In this document: positions 9,239 through 19,760 of the stretch, in pieces
Layout: each line of letters opens with the position of its first letter
Numbering within the stretch: position 1 is the stretch's first letter
From: Lewinellaceae bacterium
GTDB taxonomy: Bacteria > Bacteroidota > Bacteroidia > Chitinophagales > Saprospiraceae
Assembly: GCA_016708875.1 (NCBI GenBank)
Contig: JADJFA010000019.1
Location: forward strand, 1-64,000
Length of the DNA: 64,000 nt
Direction of reading: 5' to 3'
Translations under genes and position numbers: made by a program
The notes under the pieces: model-generated
Seen by the model: only the letters and a program-made list of their open reading frames with translations
Database searches by the model: none
What the model was told of the DNA's origin: nothing

Positions 9239-10197
9239 TCAATTTTTACTGGAAGGGGGCAGTGCACTTTCCTGCACAATGTAGGGTGGGCGGCCTTTGC
9301 CTGTATAAACAAGCGGCCCAAATATTCTCCTATAATGCCGAGTGTGAGCAATTGTAACCCTCCCATAATCAGTACAGAAAGCAGCACCGATGTCCAGCCT
9401 TGCACCGTCTCTTTGAGTACAAAATGCGCGTAAACAGCATACATGGCATACAAAAATGCAAAGCCAGAAATAATGACGCCTAGAAAAGTTGCAACCCGCA
9501 GTGGCTTGACAGAAAACGCTGTAATGCCATTCAAAGCCAGCCGCAACATTTTCCTCAGCGTGTATTTGGATTGCCCGGCAAATCTTTTGTCAGGAGTGTA
9601 AGGAATGATATACTGCCGGAACCCCACCCAAGGGATAAAACCCCGAATGAATAAGTCGGTTTCGTTGGATTGCCGAATCAAATCCACCACTTTTCGATCC
9701 AGGAGACGAAAATCGGCTGCGCCCGGTTCGATGCGAACATCGGAGAATCGGTTCATCAAACCATAGAAATATTTGGAACTGAGGCGTTTGAACCAGCCCG
9801 TTTTTTCATCGTCCTGTCGGCTGGTGAATACGATTTCGTAGCCTTCTGCCCATTTTTCCAAAAAAACCGGGATATATGCAGGTGGGTGTTGCAGATCAGC
9901 GTCCATACAAATCACTGCCTTCCCGCGCGCATGATCGTACCCGCAACGCAGGGCGCTCATGTGACCAAAATTGCACGAAAAACTTAGGTAATGTACCCAA
10001 TCAGGATGTTGTTGGTGCAATTGGCGCAGCAAACCAAGGGTTTTGTCGCTGCTGCCGTCATTCACGAAAATAAGTTCGAAGGAATAGCGGTCATGGAGAT
10101 TTGCCAGGGTTTCTCCAATCTTTTGGACAGTAACGGAAAGATTTTCTTCCTCGTTGAAAGCGGGTACTATTATGGAGATAAGGGTTTTGTTTTCCAT
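9239..10197 (-). pseudogene. GT2 dolichyl/polyprenyl-phosphate glycosyltransferase (DPM1/GtrB-like), frameshift near 9307
   Basis: Starts at MENKTLISIIVPAFNEEENL (10197; an upstream ATG lies at 10209). The GT-A fold shows ELIFVNDGSSDKT and the metal motif CMDADLQHPP. Two membrane helices follow from about residue 225, and then GIIGEYLGRLF. There the frame goes wrong: the expected YTGKGRPPYIVQES is present in the next frame and stops at 9239-9241. Adding one base to the AAA at 9307-9309 restores a protein of about 319 residues, the usual size. As written, the open frame instead runs to 9058 over the next gene. Its role would be to load a sugar onto polyprenyl phosphate at the inner membrane. 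Confidence 0.85.
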
Positions 10198-10221
10198 GTC
10201 GTGCGGCAAAAGTAGCCTTTC

Positions 10222-10314
10222 TACTTCTTTCGCGCAATCTTCACCAACATGTTCAATTTCAAATAATTGCGCTTAATTTCATTGTCTGTCTGAATTAGCA
10301 AGTGCAAAAGGGCT
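10222..10314 (-). pseudogene. orphan C-terminal tail of an unidentified protein
   Basis: A short frame reads LLIQTDNEIKRNYLKLNML then VKIARKK and stops at 10222. The last part resembles the end of the MutS tail found at 10812 (KLNELVKIAGKK). The frame is cut on its 5' side by a stop beside the palindrome that begins at 10316. It may be a partial copy of the mutS end or the rest of another gene destroyed by the repeat. I cannot tell which. Confidence 0.3.
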
Positions 10315-10315
10315 G

Positions 10316-10496
10316 GGAATGTTTAGAAAAGCCGCATCGCGGCGAAATGTCGGTAGAATATAGATGGATAATTAGGTGTGAAGGTGCGTAGCACCGGAAC
10401 TTTTGGCAGGTGTTTCGGTGCTACGCACCTTACAAATCTGCTTAACACTTTATTTCTACCGACATTTCGCCGCGATGCGGCTTTTCCAAACATTCC
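10316..10496. repeat. nested inverted repeats (43-bp outer arms, 16-bp inner arms)
   Basis: Outer arms 10316-10358 and 10454-10496 pair with one mismatch (core GCCGCATCGCGGCGAAATGT). Inside them a second perfect palindrome pairs 10381-10396 with 10416-10431 (AAGGTGCGTAGCACCG). The whole forms a stem, a gap, and a second hairpin. The flanking genes are both on the minus strand. No gene lies in it. Confidence 0.93.
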
Positions 10497-10539
10497 TTAA
10501 TTACTACGGAGGTTGCCACCAACTACAGGAAAAAAGACT

Positions 10540-10773
10540 TCATGCGGGAACGCGGCGATACGGAGTGCGACGATGCTTTTTCAAAATTTCTTTCGCATCA
10601 AACCCTTTATCTTTCCATACCTCATTGGCGCGTTTAGTTGCACGGTCAGCGAAAAAACGAGCCAGCATATCCCGTATTTGCAGCAGTTCTTCGTCTGAAA
10701 TATTTCGGGAATAAAGGCCCAATAATTCTAATTGTAGATTGCTAAAGGGCTGTTGTAAAATCTGTTCAGGCAT
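10540..10773 (-). CDS. small conserved protein, possible antitoxin-like
   Basis: 77 residues, with the helical sequence LQLELLGLYSRNISDEELL then QIRDMLARFFADRAT and a tail ending HRRTPYRR. Proteins of this form (start L-Q-L-E-L-L, middle D-E-E-L-x-x-I-R, end R-T-P-Y) are common in cyanobacteria and Bacteroidota and often sit before PIN-type toxins, so an antitoxin role is possible. No toxin follows: downstream lies only the nested palindrome and an orphan tail. A TATTTTTG box (minus strand, 10793-10800) is 20 bases before the start. Confidence 0.55.
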   Translation of the reverse strand: MPEQILQQPFSNLQLELLGLYSRNISDEELLQIRDMLARFFADRATKRANEVWKDKGFDAKEILKKHRRTPYRRVPA

Positions 10774-10811
10774 GGATATTTTAATTTTTGTACAAAAATA
10801 GTATTTCTAGC

Positions 10812-13546
10812 TCATTTCTTCCCCGCAATCTTCACCAACTCATTCAACTTCCACAGCGCATCCATCGGAGTCATGGTGTTCAAATCCAGTGAAAGCAGGG
10901 TCTCCTTAATTTTCAAGGTATAGTCGTCTACGTCAAAGATGTGCAGTTGCAGTGGTGTAGAGATATTTTTCACCTTTTTGCGGATTTCAGCCTGGGTTTC
11001 ACTTTTGTTCCTTGCCCATTGGCCCGCCCTCCCTGCCTTCTACCGACTTCTCTTCCAGCGTTTTTTAGAATCTCATTGGCGCGTTGCACGATGGCTTGTG
11101 GCATACCCGCCATACGCGCCACATGGATGCCAAAAGAGTGGTTGGAGCCACCTGGCACCAGTTTTCGTAGAAAAACCACTTTTTGCCCTACCTCTTTGGT
11201 GCTGACATGAAAATTGTGAATGCGCTCGTGGCTCTCCGACAATTCGATGAGTTCGTGGTAGTGCGTGGCGAACAGGGTTTTAGGATGCGCGCGTTCGTTG
11301 TCGTGCAGGTATTCGGCCAGGCTCCAGGCGATACTGATGCCGTCGTAGGTGCTGGTGCCGCGCCCGATTTCGTCGAGCAGGATGAGCGAGCGGTCGCTGA
11401 TGTTGTTCATAATCAGCGCGGTTTCGTTCATTTCGACCATGAACGTACTCTCGCCACCGCTTATATTGTCGGAAGCGCCCACGCGGGTGAACACCTTGTC
11501 CACCAAGCCGATGCGGGCACTTTTAGCGGGTACGAAACTGCCCATTTGTGCCATCAAAGTGATGAGGGCGGTTTGTCGCAGCAGCGCGGATTTACCTGCC
11601 ATATTTGGGCCCGTGATGAGGATGATTTGCACCGATTCGCTATCGAGGAACACGTCGTTTGGCACAAATTGTTCGCCAATGGGCAATTGTGTTTCGATGA
11701 CAGGGTGACGGGCTTCGCGAATATCCAACAGGGTCGAGTCGTCTAGTTCAGGGCGGGAATAATTGTTTTTTTGAGCGAGTTTGGCGAAAGAAAGCAGGCA
11801 ATCCAGCCGCGCCACCAATTGTGCATTGTGCTGTATGGGTTGAATGTAATTTCCAATCTCCTCTACCAATGCGCGAAACAGTTTCTCCTCCAATTCCAAA
11901 ATCTTCTCCTCCGCGCCTAATATCTTGGCTTCCAGTATTTTAAGTTCCTCCGTGATAAACCGCTCTCCATTGGCGATGGTCTGTTTGCGGGTCCATTCGG
12001 GCGGAACCTGGTCTTTCCATTTGGAGGTAACTTCGATGTAATAACCGAACACATTATTGAACGCGACTTTCAAACTCGTGATGCCCGTGCGCTCGATTTC
12101 GCGCTGCTGTATTTCGAGCAGCATTTCACGGCTGTTGCGCACCACGTGTCGGAGCTCGTCCAGGGTTTCATCCGCTCCGTCGGCGATGGCGCCGCCTTTG
12201 CGGATGTCGGCAGGTGGGTCAGGGGCGATGTCTTTTTCAATGCGGGCACGGAGCGTTAGGCATGGATTTAAACCTTCTGAAAGTCGGGCAAAAACGATGG
12301 ACTGTTTACCCGACGTAGGCTTGCCGAAGTCAGGTTGGCCATTGGCTGTTGACTGACTGTGAAGCAGGGTTTTGACCTGTTCGATGGCCAGCAAAGCCCT
12401 GCGCAATTGCATGGCCTCCCGTGGGCTTATTTTGCCGACCGAGGTTTTGGCCATGAGTCGTTCCAGGTCGCCTATGTGCCGGATATGGGGTTCGAGTTCT
12501 TGTGCAAATTCCTGATTTTCAACAAAAAACTCCACCGCATCGTGCCGCTCGCGGATTTGACTGAGTTTAGTGAGCGGCAGCAAAACCCATTTTTTCAACA
12601 GTCTTGCGCCCATGGGCGATACCGTTTTGTCCAGCACTTGCAGCAGCGAAACGCCATTCTCATGGTTACTGTTTATAAGTTCGAGGTTGCGAATCGTAAA
12701 GCGATCGAGCCAGACGAATTGCTCGGTTTGCAATCGGCTGAGCGCGGTGATGTGGGAAAGTCGTGTGTTTTCCATCGCCGCGAGGTAATGCAAGGCAGCC
12801 CCGGCGGCCGTTTGTGCGAGGTCAAGTTCTTCCACACCAAAACCTTTGAGGCTGGCGGTCTGGAAATGGCTGAGCAGTTTTTCTCGGGCAAATTCTCGGG
12901 TAAAAATCCAGTCTTCGAGCGTGTTGGTGTAAAACTTGTCGCCGTAAATGGCCACAAATTCCTTTACCCGGCTTTTGGGCAGGATGACTTCTGCTGGTTT
13001 GAAACTTTGCAGGAGTTTGTCCACGGCGCCTGAATCACCTTCAGAGACAAAAAATTCCCCTGTGGAAATGTCGAGAAAGGCGAGGCCGTGTTGCTCGTTT
13101 GGCCCGTAGGCCAGCGTTGCCAGAAAGTTGTTAGCGTTGTGGTCGAGCAGTGCATCGTCGGTGGTCACACCGGGCGTAACTACTTCTGTGACAGCCCTTC
13201 GCACCACTCTTCCTGGCACCGGTTTTTCCATTTGCTCACAAATCGCCACGCGGTAACCTGCCCTAACGAGGCGCGGGAGATACAGATCCAGGGAATGGTA
13301 AGGGAAGCCCGCCAGTTCGATGTCGGAGCCGCCATTGTTGCGGCTGGTGAGGGTGATACCAAGGGCGCGACTGGCCTTCACGGCATCTTCTCCAAAGGTT
13401 TCGTAGAAGTCGCCCACACGAAAGAGCAGTACCGCATCGGGGTACTTGATTTTCACCTGTACGTACTGCTGCATGAGCGGCGTGGTGGGCGCGCCGCTGG
13501 GGTTGGTTGTTCCGTCTTTTTTTGTTCGCGCCATTTTACTAGTCAT
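10812..13546 (-). pseudogene. mutS: DNA mismatch repair protein MutS, 3' end split by two indels
   Basis: The long frame (10970-13546) holds the mismatch-binding motif FRVGDFYETF near residue 45, connector and lever domains, and the ATPase with TGPNMAGKSALLRQ, DEIGRGTSTYDG and ATHYHEL. After NEILK the frame diverges. Removing one T at 11061-11066 and one at 11003-11006 (plus-strand bases) restores TLEEKSVEG and then a proper family tail, ISTPLQLHIFDVDDYTLKI to KLNELVKIAGKK, stopping at 10812-10814. The restored length is about 910 residues. Either stop loss at the tail is real and mild, or both are homopolymer errors. The start ATG overlaps the upstream stop (ATGA); MARTKK four codons later is an alternative start. 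Confidence 0.93.
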
Positions 13547-14232
13547 TCATTTCCAATGGATTCCATGAAAAACACCAGTGCGTTCAAATGCCGGGGTGTT
13601 GCATCCTCAGGACATCGTGCTTTGATCTCGCTGAATATGAATATATCGTCTGGGGCAGCCTCGCTTATAAGTTGCTTCGCTTCCTCACTAAATCGGGCGC
13701 CTTTGTTTCTTACAGAATGCGTGAACATGACGCCTTTCTCATAATCTGCTCCGATATGGGTGATTTTGTATCCAAGTACTTCACATTTTGTGTCATAGTC
13801 CAAGTTCTCATGTCCAAGCCAGATACCTGCTTGGGCTTTGAATATTCCAAGGGCTATAGTGTCAGAGCTGGTAAATCTTGCACCCAATGCAGGGATAGGG
13901 TCGGGAATTCGCTTTGCCCTGAATGTCTGCTTCATAGTAGCTGGGCCTGTTTTGGTGTACACGGACAGCGTCACTTCTCCGGGCAGAGCGACTTTCAGAT
14001 TGTATTTGCCTGTCCCGGTATTTCTCAGTGAACCTTTGTCCGTTTCCACCCGATATTCAGAAGACGATAGTCCTTCAACGGAAACCTGAATGGGGTTGTC
14101 AACTCCTACGTATACCACGTTCATTTTCGATAATTGGATGGAAATGGCGGGTTTACTATCGTTGTTTTGCGCAACAAGGTTACCGAGCAAAATACAGTAC
14201 CCAAAAAGTACGAGGATAAGGTATTTGGTCAT
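13543..14232 (-). CDS. secreted GldM C-terminal-domain-like protein
   Basis: 229 residues with a signal peptide (cleavage after NLVAQ). Residues 28-110 match the Ig-like third domain of GldM (SKMNVVYVGVDNPIQVSV, GTGKYNLKV, GEVTLSVY), then FRAKRIPDPIPALG. The second half matches the last GldM domain (ENLDYDTKCEVLGYKITH, DIFIFSEIKARCPEDA, PRHLNALVFFM). GldM is the periplasmic shaft of the T9SS motor; this protein has only the C-terminal half and a signal peptide instead of the membrane anchor. It may be an accessory or paralogous periplasmic piece. It is coupled to mutS by an ATGA overlap. A TACATTTG box lies at 14264-14271 on its strand. Confidence 0.72.
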   Translation of the reverse strand: MTKYLILVLFGYCILLGNLVAQNNDSKPAISIQLSKMNVVYVGVDNPIQVSVEGLSSSEYRVETDKGSLRNTGTGKYNLKVALPGEVTLSVYTKTGPATMKQTFRAKRIPDPIPALGARFTSSDTIALGIFKAQAGIWLGHENLDYDTKCEVLGYKITHIGADYEKGVMFTHSVRNKGARFSEEAKQLISEAAPDDIFIFSEIKARCPEDATPRHLNALVFFMESIGNE

Positions 14233-14324
14233 AGATTGAATTTGTCAAAGTGTTCACTAGGGGCAAATGTAACAAGCCCAATTGCTTTCTATTCATTTCG
14301 TTTTCCACAGCGTATTTTTGCCCA

Positions 14325-15748
14325 ATGAAGCACTTAATGTTTGTTTTTCTTTTGGGTCAAATTGGCCAACTACATGCCAAAATCTGGCAAGTTGGCCCAA
14401 GCCGTAGCTACCTCGATCCATCCGCAGTCTCCAGTTTAATTGCCGATGGCGACACCGTAGAAATAGACGCCGGACTTTACACCGGAAATGTGACCAAATG
14501 GTTTGCCAACAACCTGGTTATCAGAGCTGTTGGCAATGGGTATGCCCATCTGGAAGCAGCGGGAAACTACTCCGAAGGCAAGGCCATTTGGGTCATAAAA
14601 GGCGCGAATTGTACCGTGGAGGGAATCGAATTTTCTGGCTGTCAGGTGCCCGACCACAATGGCGCTGGCATCCGGCAGGAAGGTCAAAACCTGACTTTGC
14701 GCAACTGCTATTTCCACCACAACGAAATGGGCATTTTGACCTCGAATGACGGTGTGAGCAACTTTGTCTTCGAGTCTTGCGAGTTTTCTCACAACGGTTA
14801 TGGCGATGGTTTTTCGCACAATATTTACGTGGGCAATGTGAACAGCCTTACCATGCGCTATTGTTATTCGCACGATGCGAAAATCGGGCATTTGGTAAAA
14901 AGCAGGGCGAGGTTTAATAACCTGTATTACAACAGATTAACCGGCGAAAACGGCGATGGGAGTTATGAGGTAGACATGCCAAATGGAGGCCAGGCTATTT
15001 TGATTGGAAATATCATTGAGCAATCGCCCAACTCGCAAAACGGAGGCATAATCTCCTTTGCGCTCGAAAATCAAAGTCACCCGGAACAACAGATCATTTT
15101 GTCGCACAACACGATTGTGAACGACCGTTTCAGTGGGCGTTTCCTGCAATATTCCAATGCAACAACGCTAGTCAAATTGGTCAATAACCTTTTCCTAGGC
15201 CCCGGAACACTCCTGCAAGGCACAAGCTCGGCCATGGACACTACCCACAATATCTGGCTGACAAACATCGCCGATGGCATGCTGAGCGATCCTGCGAATT
15301 ATGAATACAGGCCAACAGCCGGTTCGCCTTGTGTAGATGCAGGCATTGATCCGGGTAGTTTCAACAATGAGCCATTGACCGCTTTGTATGCCTATTTGCA
15401 TCCGCTTGGGCGCACGGCTCGCTGGTTTTCCGGACTGGCACCCGATGTTGGCGCATACGAACATCTGACGGTTCCGTACCGAACGGTGGAAGATGAGACA
15501 CCTCTGACGGGTTTTTCAATTGCGCCCAATCCTGTTGAGGGCAATCGGATTTTGACGATTCAAACCAAACAGCCGCTTGCTTCTGAAACCACTGCTTATT
15601 TGTTTGACGTGCTAGGGAATCTTTTACAAAAACTGGAACTTCTCAGGCTCAGCAGGAATTCCCAATTCCATTGGCAGCATTGGCGCCTGGAATCTATTTC
15701 CTTAATATTCAAGGACTTGGGAAAGGGAAATTGATCACAGTGATCTAA
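14325..15748 (+). pseudogene. secreted right-handed parallel beta-helix protein with T9SS tail, frameshift near 15645
   Basis: Start at MKHLMFVFLLGQ (14325), five bases after a TATTTTTG box at 14313-14320, so the mRNA could be nearly leaderless. Residues 20-370 are beta-helix coils with short hydrophobic strands (NLVIRAVGNGYAHLEA, LTLRNCYFHHNEMGI, FVFESCEFSHNGYGD), then a family-typical SPCVDAGIDPG and DVGAYEH. A Por_Secre_tail starts at FSIAPNPVEGN. After DVLGNLLQKLEL the frame is lost, but the next frame gives QQEFPIPLAALAPGIYFLNI and stops at 15746-15748. One indel near 15645 explains this. Such proteins often act on polysaccharides; no catalytic residues could be assigned. Confidence 0.82.
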
Positions 15749-16566
15749 AGTAGCTGCCACAACTTAATCACTTCCACCGCTTCCCGTACATCATGTACCC
15801 GAAGTATGCATGCACCCTGTTGCAGTGCAACCATGTGCAAAGCCGTAGTGCCGTTCAAAGCCTCTACAGGTTTGATTCCGAGTGGTTTACAGATCATGGA
15901 TTTTCTGGAAAGCCCGGCGAGTACGGGCAGGTCAAGCACATTTTGAAAGACGTGCAGGTTTTTTAGCAGGGTGTAATTGTGCTCCACCGTTTTGCCAAAC
16001 CCAAACCCGGGATCAAGGATGATGTCTTTAACGCCCAACCCGCGCAGCACTTCTATTTTTTGGATGAAAAAGTCCAGCACTTCCGTCACAACATCCTCGT
16101 AATGAGGTTTTTGTTGCATTGTGTCGGGAGCGCCTTGCATGTGCATCAGGATGTATGGAACGCCCAGTTCGGCCACGGTTTTGAGCATTTTAGGGTCAAG
16201 ATTTCCGGCCGATATATCATTGACAATACTTGCGCCAGCCTGCACGGCAGCATTGGCGACCTTGGCTCGCCAGGTATCTACAGATACAATCGCGTTTGGG
16301 AAATTTTTCTGGATGGCCTCAATGGCTGGAAGGATACGGAGCATTTCCTCCGATTCGCTCACTTCAGCGGCGCCTGGTCGGGAAGATGCTCCGCCAATGT
16401 CAAGGATACTCGCACCTTCACGCAGCATATTTTCTGCTTGCTGCAAAATGCTCGCTTCATCGGGGTACTTACCACCATCGAAAAACGAATCGGGTGTGAT
16501 GTTGAGAATGCCCATCACGACAGGGCGCGATAGATCGAGCAGCTGGCCTTTGCAGTTAAGGGTCAT
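15745..16566 (-). CDS. folP: dihydropteroate synthase
   Basis: 273 residues, full length. Family signatures are all present: VVMGILNITPDSFFDGG at the start (pterin site), ILDIGGASSRPGA (sulfa/pABA loop), VSVDTWRAKVA, GASIVNDISAG, ILDPGFGFGKT, and PVLAGLSRKSMI near the end. It joins pABA with the hydroxymethylpterin diphosphate to make dihydropteroate in folate synthesis, in the cytoplasm. The stop overlaps by four bases the restored end of the convergent beta-helix gene. The start overlaps the stop of the upstream small gene as ATGA, so the two are probably co-translated. Confidence 0.96.
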   Translation of the reverse strand: MTLNCKGQLLDLSRPVVMGILNITPDSFFDGGKYPDEASILQQAENMLREGASILDIGGASSRPGAAEVSESEEMLRILPAIEAIQKNFPNAIVSVDTWRAKVANAAVQAGASIVNDISAGNLDPKMLKTVAELGVPYILMHMQGAPDTMQQKPHYEDVVTEVLDFFIQKIEVLRGLGVKDIILDPGFGFGKTVEHNYTLLKNLHVFQNVLDLPVLAGLSRKSMICKPLGIKPVEALNGTTALHMVALQQGACILRVHDVREAVEVIKLWQLL

Positions 16567-16850
16567 TTATTCCGCTTGGGAAAAAGTTTGCGCAGCAAAG
16601 TCATGGGCGAAAAATCAGACATGGTAAAAGTGGATTCCACGAACACCAGTTTCAGGCGGCGTTTTGCACTTGAGACGGCAATAAGCAGCGAACTTTTGCC
16701 TTCTTCCTGAACCTTCTGCACCGAATCCAGACGCCAGTCGTTCGATTGTATGGATTCATCAGGTTGTTGTTCTTCAAGTATGTCGGCGGGATGGTATCCT
16801 TGGGCTTCGAGGGTCTGGAGTGCTTCGGAAACGGATTGATTTTGTTGCAT
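16563..16850 (-). CDS. hypothetical 95-residue protein upstream of folP
   Basis: I place the start at the Met at 16850 (MQQNQSVSEALQTLEAQGY); an earlier in-frame Met adds only a cysteine-rich stretch of low plausibility. The sequence has a short helical start, an acidic middle (ILEEQQPDESIQ) and a beta-rich centre (WRLDSVQKVQ, SSLLIAVSSAKRRLKLVFVE), with a basic tail KLFPKRNK. There is no signal peptide or membrane segment. I do not recognise the family. Tight overlap with folP suggests a shared transcript. Confidence 0.6.
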   Translation of the reverse strand: MQQNQSVSEALQTLEAQGYHPADILEEQQPDESIQSNDWRLDSVQKVQEEGKSSLLIAVSSAKRRLKLVFVESTFTMSDFSPMTLLRKLFPKRNK

Positions 16851-17173
16851 AGTTGGACAGCAGGACGTTGGGATTTTGGGCAAGGATAACTTTCAAAGTC
16901 AAAAGAACGAACTTATTCCAAAAAACGCGGCTTGTCGCTTAGAAATAAGTTTTCAACATTTTGGTTCATGGGTTTCGTATTAATTCTGATGTGAGTGGCG
17001 CTAAAAATCCTAAACATTGCATCCCCGGAAATAAATATCAAATTCTGGCTCCTGTATGTATTTTTGTGCCTGTATGTTGGCCTTGGGTAGTCTGTTTTGT
17101 TGCAGACCTGACCTGCGGTTCAAATGTTTAGCGCACCCAATCACCTTTTCTAACCAATCAAATCAATAACGAA
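16851..17173. promoter_or_regulatory. intergenic divergent promoter region
   Basis: No gene is visible in these 323 bases. A TATTTTTG box at 17059-17066 points toward the ABC operon and is the best -7 candidate; no TTG lies 19 bases before it. The start at 17174 has an A-rich lead and no Shine-Dalgarno sequence, as is usual in this phylum. Confidence 0.35.
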
Positions 17174-18647
17174 ATGGCAAAATTAACATCGTTTTCAAAG
17201 CTTTTAATCGCTATTCTGGTTGTCACAGCGATTTTCTTTGGCGGAAAATACCTGTTTAACAACACAGAATTTGGCAAAAAAATGATCGAAGAGAGTGCTC
17301 AAAACGGCACTGCAAATGACACTAAATCAGATTCAGACCCCAACACCATCAACGTCGGCGTTGTGACTTGGGGTGGTTATGCCGGTGGGCAGTATTTCAA
17401 CGAAGGTTTCAAAGCGAATACACAATCCCGTTTCTATAAGGACTACGGTTTCAAAGTGGATTTCAAAGTGCTGGACGATTTTGAGGCCAGTCGTGCTGCC
17501 TTTAAGAATGGTGACGTGCAGCTGCTCTGGTGTACCGTGGATGCCCTGCCGACTGAGATGGCGGCACTCCAGGCTTTCGACCCGCGTATCGTGTTTCAGG
17601 CGGACTGGTCTCGGGGCGGTGATGCCGTGGTGGTCAGAAGGGGGATTACCTCGGTTGCTGACCTGAAAGGCAAAAAAGTAGCAGTGGCGGAATTGACACC
17701 TTCACACTCCTTTTTGATTTGGCTCCTGGAAGCAGCCGGCATGAAACCCTCTGATATTGAGATTGTTAAGCAACCCAGTGCCATTGATGCCGCACAGGTT
17801 TTCAAAAGCCAACAGGTGGATGCGGCAGTGGTTTGGAGCCCGGACGACGAGCTTTGTGTGCAAGCGGTACCAGGATCCAAGATTTTGGAAAGCACCCGTT
17901 CTGCGTCCAATATCATCGCGGATGCCTTCATTGCAAAAGGCAGCTGGTTGGAAAAAAACCGGGACAAAGCCAACAAACTATACGAAGGCTGGATGAAGGG
18001 GGCTGCTGAAATCAATGCCAGCGACGCCAACAAGCGCAAGGCCGCCAAAATACTCTCCGAGAATTTCGATGGCGTATCTGAAGATGCCGCCCTCAAATCC
18101 ATAGAAAATGTGCGGCTTTGCACCCACGGCGATAACCTGAACTTCTTCGGCATGAACCCTGATTACAAAGGTGTTACTGGCGAAAATCTCTACAACCGTA
18201 TGTCCAACACCTATCAACAATTGGGTTACATCGAAGGCAAGGTGCCCAGCTGGCGTTTGGCCATCAATACCGAGGCCATCAAAGCGGCTACAGCATTGAC
18301 CAGCGCTACCGGCCAGGCTGCAGAAGGCCAAAAGCAATTCTCCGTTGCATCAGAATCTGCCAGAACCAAGGATGCCATTGCTACCAAACGGGTGAGTATT
18401 TCCTTCCGAAGCGGCGAATTCCAGCTGGACGAAAATGCCAAATACATCATAGACAAGGAGTTTGTGGACATTGCTAAGGCGTTCTCCAATGCCCGTATCC
18501 GAATCGAAGGCAACCGCTACCTACAATATGCCTAAGAACCGCTTCATCATCGTAGGAAACGGCCCCGATAAGTCGGTGGCAACCAACGACACAGAAGACG
18601 GGCGGGCCAGGAACAGAAGGACCGATTTTGAAATTGTTGGTGAGTAA
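17174..18647 (+). pseudogene. ABC transporter substrate-binding protein fused to OmpA domain; OmpA part carries a deletion and frameshift
   Basis: Residues 8-27 are one membrane helix (LLIAILVVTAIFFGGKY), a signal anchor. Residues about 58-330 are a periplasmic binding protein of the NMT1/SsuA-like kind (INVGVVTWGGYAGGQ, LKGKKVAVAELTPSHSFLIW, QVDAAVVWSPDDE). From about 400 an OmpA peptidoglycan-binding domain begins (SISFRSGEFQLDENAKYIID, FSNARIRIEGN). The frame then stops at 18535, while the next frame gives the domain's end, MPKNRFIIVGNGPD and GRARNRRTDFEIVGE, to 18647. About 28 residues that normally link the two (the helix with L-S-x-x-R-A) are absent near 18515. A real deletion and an assembly error are both possible. 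First gene of a three-gene importer operon. Confidence 0.83.
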
Positions 18648-18662
18648 CAGCCATAAAATAAT

Positions 18663-19760
18663 ATGTCGCTATTCAAACTGAGGGGTGAATTGGGCTATGC
18701 CCATCGAATCGTGTTGGCCGTGCTGGGAGGATTAATTACCCTCGCAATTTGGTGGGTATTGGCAGAAGCCTTGTCCTCCCAGCGCCCGGTCGTGGAAGGC
18801 GGGCTGCGTGAGCTGCCTTCTTTATTGGACACTACCATCACAAAAGTGCAACGGGATTCTATCCTTCGTCAGGATTCCCTGCTTACGGCCAACGCCAGTT
18901 CCTTTGAAAAGGTCTATCCGGTACTGCCACCACCGAGCAAAATACCCGACGCATACCGCCAACTCATCGCGCATGACCAACTGATTGCCAATACCAGCCG
19001 AAGCATCTGGCTGAACATTCAGGGCTATCTCTGGGCCTTGCTCATTGCATTACCTATCGGTTTTGTGCTTGGTTTGATTCCGTTGTTCAGGGGACTTTTC
19101 AGTCGCCAGATTGATGCGCTTCGGTATTTGCCTTTGTCGGCGCTCACCAGTTTGTTCATCGTGTGGTTTGGCTTGGAAGACACGATGAAAATTGCCTTTC
19201 TGGCATTTGGCATCTTAGTTTATCTCTTACCCGTGATTGTGCAGCGGATCCGGGAAGTAGAGGATGTGTACGTTCAAACAGCATTCACGCTGAGTGCGAC
19301 CAATTGGCAAACGTTCCGTTCCGTTTATCTGCCTGCGGTTTTTTCCCGACTGATGGATGATATCCGGGTGCTGACGGCCATTTCTTGGACGTATATCATT
19401 ATCGCCGAATTGTTGAACCGACAGGGCGGTATTGGCGGGTTGATATTCATCAAAAGTAAAATGGGGCAGATTGACCGCGTATTCGCCATGCTCTTGCTCA
19501 TCATTGTTATTGGATTTTTGCAAGACCGGTTACTCTCTTATATAGATACCCGGTTAAATCCGCATAAGTACCTGAAATACAAATGGCCCGGTGTTCAGGA
19601 ATGTCAATACGGCATCTTTTTTATCCTGTTGACATTGCTTGCCAAAGCACTGCTGCCATCTTACATCCCGGAAGTCGTTGTCTGGATCGCTGTAGTTGTC
19701 GGGATCGTCATGATCGTGCTGGGCGAGCTTAAGTTGGCTAGTGCTTCAAAATTAAAATGA
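18663..19760 (+). CDS. ABC transporter permease (nitrate/sulfonate/taurine type)
   Basis: 365 residues. A first membrane helix (residues 14-36) is followed by an unusual periplasmic stretch of about 80 residues, then the BPD_transp_1 domain with five to six helices. The cytoplasmic EAA loop that docks the ATPase is clear: TAFTLSATNWQTFRSVYLP. Downstream RQGGIGGLIFIKS and DRVFAMLLLIIVIGF match the SsuC/TauC family. The start lies 15 bases after the binding-protein gene and the stop overlaps the ATPase start (ATGA). The long periplasmic insert may contact the OmpA-linked binding protein; that is inference. Confidence 0.92.
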   Translation: MSLFKLRGELGYAHRIVLAVLGGLITLAIWWVLAEALSSQRPVVEGGLRELPSLLDTTITKVQRDSILRQDSLLTANASSFEKVYPVLPPPSKIPDAYRQLIAHDQLIANTSRSIWLNIQGYLWALLIALPIGFVLGLIPLFRGLFSRQIDALRYLPLSALTSLFIVWFGLEDTMKIAFLAFGILVYLLPVIVQRIREVEDVYVQTAFTLSATNWQTFRSVYLPAVFSRLMDDIRVLTAISWTYIIIAELLNRQGGIGGLIFIKSKMGQIDRVFAMLLLIIVIGFLQDRLLSYIDTRLNPHKYLKYKWPGVQECQYGIFFILLTLLAKALLPSYIPEVVVWIAVVVGIVMIVLGELKLASASKLK

